Assembly (NCBI RefSeq): GCF_039548895.1
Contig: NZ_JBCLVG010000002.1
Length of the DNA: 64,000 bases
From: Orlajensenia stereocauli
GTDB lineage: Bacteria > Actinomycetota > Actinomycetes > Actinomycetales > Microbacteriaceae
Strand: one strand, 5' to 3'
Both the position numbers and the translations under genes were made by a program. Each line of letters begins with the position of its first letter. Within the stretch, counting starts at the first letter, position 1. Shown in pieces: positions 60,074 to 64,000 of this stretch. Under the pieces are notes generated by a model. That model did not search any database. It had not been told where the DNA came from and saw only the letters and a list, made by a program, of their open reading frames with translations.

Positions 60074-61450
60074 ATGGGCAAGTACGAAGACCAGCTCGCC
60101 GCCATCGGCGCCGGAGCCGACTGGAACATCGAGAAGATCCAGACCCTGTCGCTCGCGCTCGGCACTCTCCAGCGCACCATGGCCACCCTCGCCGCATCGC
60201 CGGGGTGGGAGGGAACCTCCGCCGACGACGCCTCAGAGGTGTTCCAGGTGCTCAAGAAGAAGTTCACCGTCGTGCAGGATGCCGTCACCCACATCGAGAC
60301 GACGGTCTCGCAGGCGAACTCGGCCCGAGCGGATGCGGTGTCCTCGTCGTCCGATCTCCCCTCGGCGAAGGTCGACCCGTTCTGGCGCACCGCGGTGACG
60401 GCCGGATCCACCGTCGTGCACCCTGTGCTCGGCCCGCTCGCGTCGGACACGGCCCTCGACGTCATCGAGGGGTTCCTCGGCAACCAGCGCGAGGATGCGG
60501 CCAAGAAGAAGGTGGAGAGCCTGGGCGGCACTCTCGAGGAGCACCGCGTGGAACTCCAGAAGAGCCAGGATACGCTTCGAGAGATCCAGGCGATCGGTTT
60601 CGGTGAGGTCTCCATTCCGAAGGACGACGGACCCACGGGGCCCACCATGCCCGGAGGCGGCTACCCGGGCGGCGGCTACCCCGGTGGCGGCGGCTACCCG
60701 GGTGGCGGCTCGACTCCGGGATCGAACCCCGGCGGCCACGTGGGCTCCGTGTTCCACACGCCCGACTTCTCCGGACCCGACACGACGGTGACCGATCCGA
60801 CCGGCCCGACCACGCAGGGTCCGGATTGGTCCGACCCGACGCCGGAGGGCCCCGTGTACGAGACGCCCGACTTCGGAAGCGACCCGTCCACACCCTCGGT
60901 CGATGACGGCGGCCCCGGCTACATTCCCGGTGGCGGCAGCGGTGGACCCGGCGTCGGAACCCCCGGCGGGCTGGGCGGGTCGGCCGGCAACGGCTCCGGC
61001 GGCCCGTCCCCACTCGGTTCCGGCGTGATCGGCGGCGGCGCCGGTGCCGCGCTGCTGGCGGGATCGAAGCTCGCGGGCGGCGGAACGGCGGGACTCGGCG
61101 GACTGGGCGGCTTCGGCGGTGCCGGCGGCGTCGGCGGAGCGGGTGTCATGGGGGGCCCCGGCGGTGCCGGTTCCACCGCGGGCGCTCGGTCCAGCGGTGG
61201 CCTTCTCGGCCAGGCCGGTGGAGCCGGCGGCGGCGCGAACGGCGCCAACGGTTCCTCTGCAGCTCGCGCCGGTGGAGCATCCGGAGCAGCGGGCGGCCGC
61301 CCCGGAATGATGGCCGGCGGCCAGCAGGGCGGCGCCTCCGAGGAGAAGGCCAAGGGTCAGGGCCTCGGCGGCTACATCGCCCCCACCCTCGATGACGACG
61401 AGGAGAGCGGCCCCCGGTCGAAGGGCGCCGGCGCCGGCGGACGCGGCTGA
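60074..61450 (+). CDS. WXG-domain protein with long glycine-rich tail
   Basis: A 458-aa probable ESX substrate. A helical N-terminal domain (about 1-185) has W45-E-G47 (SPGWEGTS) as a WXG turn. Then follow GYPGGG repeats (about 195-215), a Pro/Asp/Thr linker, and about 130 residues rich in GG, GA and GLGG that recall mycobacterial PE_PGRS tails. The end, GGYIAPTLDDDEE, is acidic and looks conserved-type. I use the ATG at 60074 because AGGAG lies 7 nt upstream; the ATG at 60068 overlapping the previous stop is too close to it. No signal peptide, in line with type VII export. Confidence 0.85.
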   Translation: MGKYEDQLAAIGAGADWNIEKIQTLSLALGTLQRTMATLAASPGWEGTSADDASEVFQVLKKKFTVVQDAVTHIETTVSQANSARADAVSSSSDLPSAKVDPFWRTAVTAGSTVVHPVLGPLASDTALDVIEGFLGNQREDAAKKKVESLGGTLEEHRVELQKSQDTLREIQAIGFGEVSIPKDDGPTGPTMPGGGYPGGGYPGGGGYPGGGSTPGSNPGGHVGSVFHTPDFSGPDTTVTDPTGPTTQGPDWSDPTPEGPVYETPDFGSDPSTPSVDDGGPGYIPGGGSGGPGVGTPGGLGGSAGNGSGGPSPLGSGVIGGGAGAALLAGSKLAGGGTAGLGGLGGFGGAGGVGGAGVMGGPGGAGSTAGARSSGGLLGQAGGAGGGANGANGSSAARAGGASGAAGGRPGMMAGGQQGGASEEKAKGQGLGGYIAPTLDDDEESGPRSKGAGAGGRG

Positions 61451-61530
61451 CGCGCGGTCGGTCGCGCTCTCGACGATGCGCACGACCGGCTCGGCGTGCA
61501 CGCCACCACTCGCGCGCAGGTGGCAGGATC

Positions 61531-61536
61531 TAGCGT
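61531..61536 (+). promoter_or_regulatory. Candidate -10 box for the second EccD-like gene
   Basis: TAGCGT about 55 bp before the ATG at 61591, in a 140-bp gap between two same-strand genes; GGGGGAG serves as ribosome site. No clear -35. Confidence 0.35.
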
Positions 61537-61590
61537 GGGAGCCTCGCCGGGCTCCGACGTGCTGAACGGCGAAGGACCAGGGGGAGACGC

Positions 61591-62952
61591 ATGAGCACTC
61601 CCGCCGTCGAACGCCGTCGGCTCGCCCTGCTCAGCGACAGCGGGCGCTTCGACATCGCCATCCCGGTGGACGACAGACTCGGCGACGCGCTGCGTGCCGG
61701 GGGTCTTCCCGTCGGCGACGGCCGCCACATCGTGCTCGACCGCGACGGAATCGAGATCGCCCCCGAGACCCCGGCCATCGATCTCGTCGATGGCGGGCTC
61801 TACAGCGTCGTCGATCTGCGGGCGGATGCCGCGGTGTCGGCGCGTGCAGCCCGCGAGTCCGGCAACCGGCGAGTCGACCACGGCACACCGTGGTGGATGC
61901 TCGCCGTCATCGCACCCCTCGCCCTCGCGGCCGTCGCGGTCTCGGTCGACCCCGGCATGCGCCTGCTCACGAGCATCGTGCTGGGACTCGCCGCCGTCAT
62001 CACCGCCGTGGTGTGGGCCGCGCGTGCCCGGGCCGGCATGGCCGGCGCCGTCGCGCTGCTCGCACCGCTCGCCCTCGCCTTCAGCGCCGGCGCCCTCGCT
62101 CCGCCGCCGGGGCTCGAGGACGGCGCCCGTCTGGCCGTCGCCGCCGGATTCGTCGCCGCCGCCGTGCTGAGCGCCGTGCTCACTGCGACGGCGGCAGCCG
62201 CGGAACTGCGTGCCGCAGCCGGCACCGTCGCGATCATGCTCGCCGTCCTGGCCGCGGTGTGGGGTCTCGCCCTGCTGATGCACTGGGAGGAGCCGGCCGC
62301 TGCAGCGGTCTCGCTCGGCGCCGTGCCGCTCGCGCTCCGCGCACTGCCCAGTACTCTCGTGAACCTCCCCGAGGGCTACTTCATCGACTACAAGCACTTC
62401 ATCGGGAACCGCTGGACCGTGCGCGGCGCCATCCCCGAGTCGCCCGGGGCCATCAGGGTGGAGACCGTGCGGGCCGTTGTCGACGGGTCGTCGGCCCGTC
62501 TCGTCGCCGGAGCCGCCCTGCTCAGCATCATCGCAGCGGTCTTCGCCCCGATCGCACTGCTGCAGCCATGGGGGAGCGACCCCTTCGTCGTGACCGGCGG
62601 CATCGTGCTCATCGTGTGCGTCGAGATCTCGCTGCTGCTCACTCCGAGGCACACCGCGGGACTGCTGCTGCGCTGGATGCCGCGAGCCGCGGCAGCCGTC
62701 GTGCTCGTCGTCGCCGCCCAATTGGCGCTCACCACCCTCGAGCCGCTCGCGCTCAGCCTCATCGCGGCAGGGCTGTTCCTCGCGGCCGTGATCGCCGCGG
62801 CCATCGTCGTGCCCGCGTCGCGCGGCGCCTCATCGCTGGCGTGGTCGCGCACGGGCGACGTGATCGAGTGGATCGCCGTGGCCTTCGCACTGCCCGCCGC
62901 ACTGCTCTACGCGGACGTGCTGAGCCTGCTCCGTGGGATGATGGCAGGATGA
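61591..62952 (+). CDS. EccD-like protein (ubiquitin-like domain plus about ten membrane helices)
   Basis: A 453-aa protein with the same plan as EccD: N-terminal ubiquitin-like domain (about 8-80; 'RRLALLSDSGRFDIAIPVDD' and 'GGLYSVVDLRAD') then ten or eleven helices from about 98. Sequence identity to the EccD at 56071-57408 appears low, so it is not a recent duplicate. ESX membrane complexes use two EccD copies per unit, so a second EccD-like protein could form mixed dimers or belong to a second subsystem. Its stop overlaps the RDD gene (ATGA). Confidence 0.83.
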   Translation: MSTPAVERRRLALLSDSGRFDIAIPVDDRLGDALRAGGLPVGDGRHIVLDRDGIEIAPETPAIDLVDGGLYSVVDLRADAAVSARAARESGNRRVDHGTPWWMLAVIAPLALAAVAVSVDPGMRLLTSIVLGLAAVITAVVWAARARAGMAGAVALLAPLALAFSAGALAPPPGLEDGARLAVAAGFVAAAVLSAVLTATAAAAELRAAAGTVAIMLAVLAAVWGLALLMHWEEPAAAAVSLGAVPLALRALPSTLVNLPEGYFIDYKHFIGNRWTVRGAIPESPGAIRVETVRAVVDGSSARLVAGAALLSIIAAVFAPIALLQPWGSDPFVVTGGIVLIVCVEISLLLTPRHTAGLLLRWMPRAAAAVVLVVAAQLALTTLEPLALSLIAAGLFLAAVIAAAIVVPASRGASSLAWSRTGDVIEWIAVAFALPAALLYADVLSLLRGMMAG

Positions 62953-64000
62953 GCGACCGCGGAGGATTCCCCGGGCGCGCGGGGGTTCCGGCATTGCCTC
63001 CCTCCGGCGTGCCCGCACTGCCCCCTGGCCTGCTCGCGCCCCAGCCGGGGCTCGAGGGTTCGTCGCCGGACGCCGCCCCGCAGCAGGCTCCGGGCGGCCC
63101 GGCCGACGCGCGTCCCGACGCCGTCGTTCCGGCATCCGCGGCTCTCGCAGCGGCTCCCACCGTCGCAGCTCCCGCTGTGCCGACCGCGGCCGGTCCGCGC
63201 CGTATCGGCGGATCCCTCGGCACGGCATTCGTCGGACGCCCGGCGACGGTCGGTCGTCGCATCGCCGCCTTCAGCATCGACGTCGCCGTCGTCGCCGGAA
63301 TCGCCGTCGTCGTCTGGCTGCTCACGGGCACTCTCGTGCTGGGCGCCGTCGTCGCCATCGAACTCGCCGTCGGCCTGTGGATCATCGAGTCGCGTACGGG
63401 CATCACGCCGGGCAATGCAGCCATGCGACTGCGCACGGCCCGTGAGGACGGCCCGTTCTCGCCCGGCGTCGGTCGAGGATTCGTCCGCTGGTTCATCACC
63501 GGCGCCGGCTTCCTCGCCGCCGGCGTGGGCGCCTGGGTCGTCGTCGCGTCGAGCGCATGGGACGCCTCGGGACGCGGCCGCTCCTGGGCGGACCGTGCCG
63601 CACGCACCCTCGTCGTCGCCGTCCCCGCCCGCAGCCGGACCGCAGCGCCGGCCGGCTCGCGCGGCATCGTGCTCGCGGCGCCCCTCCTGGTGACATCGAC
63701 CCGGCGCGCTCCGGCCATGCTGGTGTCGGACGACGAGAACTCGGCCAGCGCCTCATTCACCGGCGCGCCCTCCTCGGTTCCCATCGCCGTCGAGTCCGCC
63801 TCGGTGCGCGGCGCATCCACGGCCGGTGGAACCGCAGACGAGCGGATGCCGCAGCTCGACGCACCGGCCCCCGCTGTCGAGCCCCGGAACGCAGGTCGGC
63901 GAGCGGATGCGGCCCCCGCGGTTGCCGCGACCATCGACTCGACTGCGGCATCCGTTGCAGCATCCGTGTCCCCACCGACGGGACGCCGCGCGGCCGCCGT
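62949..64000 (+). CDS. RDD-family membrane protein (3' end beyond window)
   Basis: The frame is open from the ATG at 62949 to the last base (350 codons) with no stop. A Pro/Ala-rich start (about 1-85) precedes an RDD domain: 'TVGRRIAAFSIDVAVVAGIAV' in pieces, helices about 103-150, 'GITPGNAAMRLRT' and 'RGFVRWFI', then a third helix (about 185-202). The rest is a Ser/Ala/Pro/Asp-rich cytoplasmic tail, perhaps leading to an FHA or other domain outside the window, as some ESX-linked RDD proteins do. Function unknown. EccC would be expected further downstream. Confidence 0.82.
   Translation, partial: MSDRGGFPGRAGVPALPPSGVPALPPGLLAPQPGLEGSSPDAAPQQAPGGPADARPDAVVPASAALAAAPTVAAPAVPTAAGPRRIGGSLGTAFVGRPATVGRRIAAFSIDVAVVAGIAVVVWLLTGTLVLGAVVAIELAVGLWIIESRTGITPGNAAMRLRTAREDGPFSPGVGRGFVRWFITGAGFLAAGVGAWVVVASSAWDASGRGRSWADRAARTLVVAVPARSRTAAPAGSRGIVLAAPLLVTSTRRAPAMLVSDDENSASASFTGAPSSVPIAVESASVRGASTAGGTADERMPQLDAPAPAVEPRNAGRRADAAPAVAATIDSTAASVAASVSPPTGRRAAA

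Noticed and set aside
1..64000. tRNA, rRNA, riboswitch, insertion sequence or prophage genes
   Set aside because: Looked for cloverleaf-like stems, transposase and phage motifs on both strands and saw none that hold up by eye; a dedicated search could still find small RNAs.

Overview
This is a high-GC, gene-dense chromosomal window that reads like an actinobacterium of the Microbacteriaceae type. The signs are strong G/C preference at third codon positions, frequent GTG starts, four-base ATGA/GTGA stop-start overlaps, TAnnnT promoters placed 6 nt before start codons, a type VII (ESX) secretion locus, and intergenic hairpin elements built on CGCTGAGG...CCTCAGCG. Genus and species cannot be named from the sequence alone. 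I see 51 protein genes (the first and last cut by the window edges), no rRNA or tRNA genes, no CRISPR array, no insertion sequence and no prophage. No gene-free stretch exceeds 300 bases; the longest is the 242-bp divergent region at 57409-57650.

1-8.5 kb: the end of an amino-acid ABC transporter (permease and ATPase), a GabD-type aldehyde dehydrogenase, a FadR/GntR regulator overlapping a soluble Cache-like sensor gene, and a tightly coupled set of family III CoA-transferase, glutaryl-CoA dehydrogenase and a KGSADH-like aldehyde dehydrogenase. Together these suggest uptake and breakdown of glutarate or a related C4-C5 amino or dicarboxylic acid.

9-20 kb: an omega-amino acid/polyamine locus. 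It holds a class III aminotransferase, CoA-acylating (methyl)malonate-semialdehyde dehydrogenase, a PucR-type regulator, a cupin, a complete PotABCD-type transporter and a PuuB-like FAD oxidase. The predicted flow is import of a polyamine, oxidation or transamination, then oxidation of the semialdehyde.

20-29 kb: a RamB-type acyl-metabolism regulator, an isochorismatase-like hydrolase, a YtcJ-like amidohydrolase, a SRPBCC protein, a small lipoprotein, and the glyoxylate-shunt pair aceA-aceB. The aceA leader can fold so that its ribosome binding site is buried, and a 19-bp inverted repeat lies between aceA and aceB.

29-37 kb: a GNAT acetyltransferase, two Pr6Pr-type membrane proteins flanking a Tat-type lipoprotein amine oxidase whose FAD fold appears circularly permuted, an MFS transporter divergent from a winged-helix regulator with a palindrome over the regulator start codon, and a DNA photolyase.

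37-64 kb: an ESX/type VII secretion region with a phospho-threonine signalling module. A plus-strand operon encodes an FHA protein, a kinase, a 2018-residue Ig-like surface protein, MoxR, DUF58, a transglutaminase-fold protein lacking catalytic Cys and His, a second FHA protein, a PP2C phosphatase and a small protein with five 13-residue TVIVDR repeats. Next come eccD-eccB-mycP on the minus strand, then a plus-strand operon of two WXG100 proteins, a helical protein, a second subtilase, a WXG/glycine-rich protein, a second EccD-like protein and an RDD protein that runs off the window. EccC and EccE are not inside the window. The clearest candidates for new biology are the permuted amine oxidase, the TVIVDR repeat protein with its kinase/FHA/phosphatase neighbours, and the duplicated, partly degenerate ESX parts.
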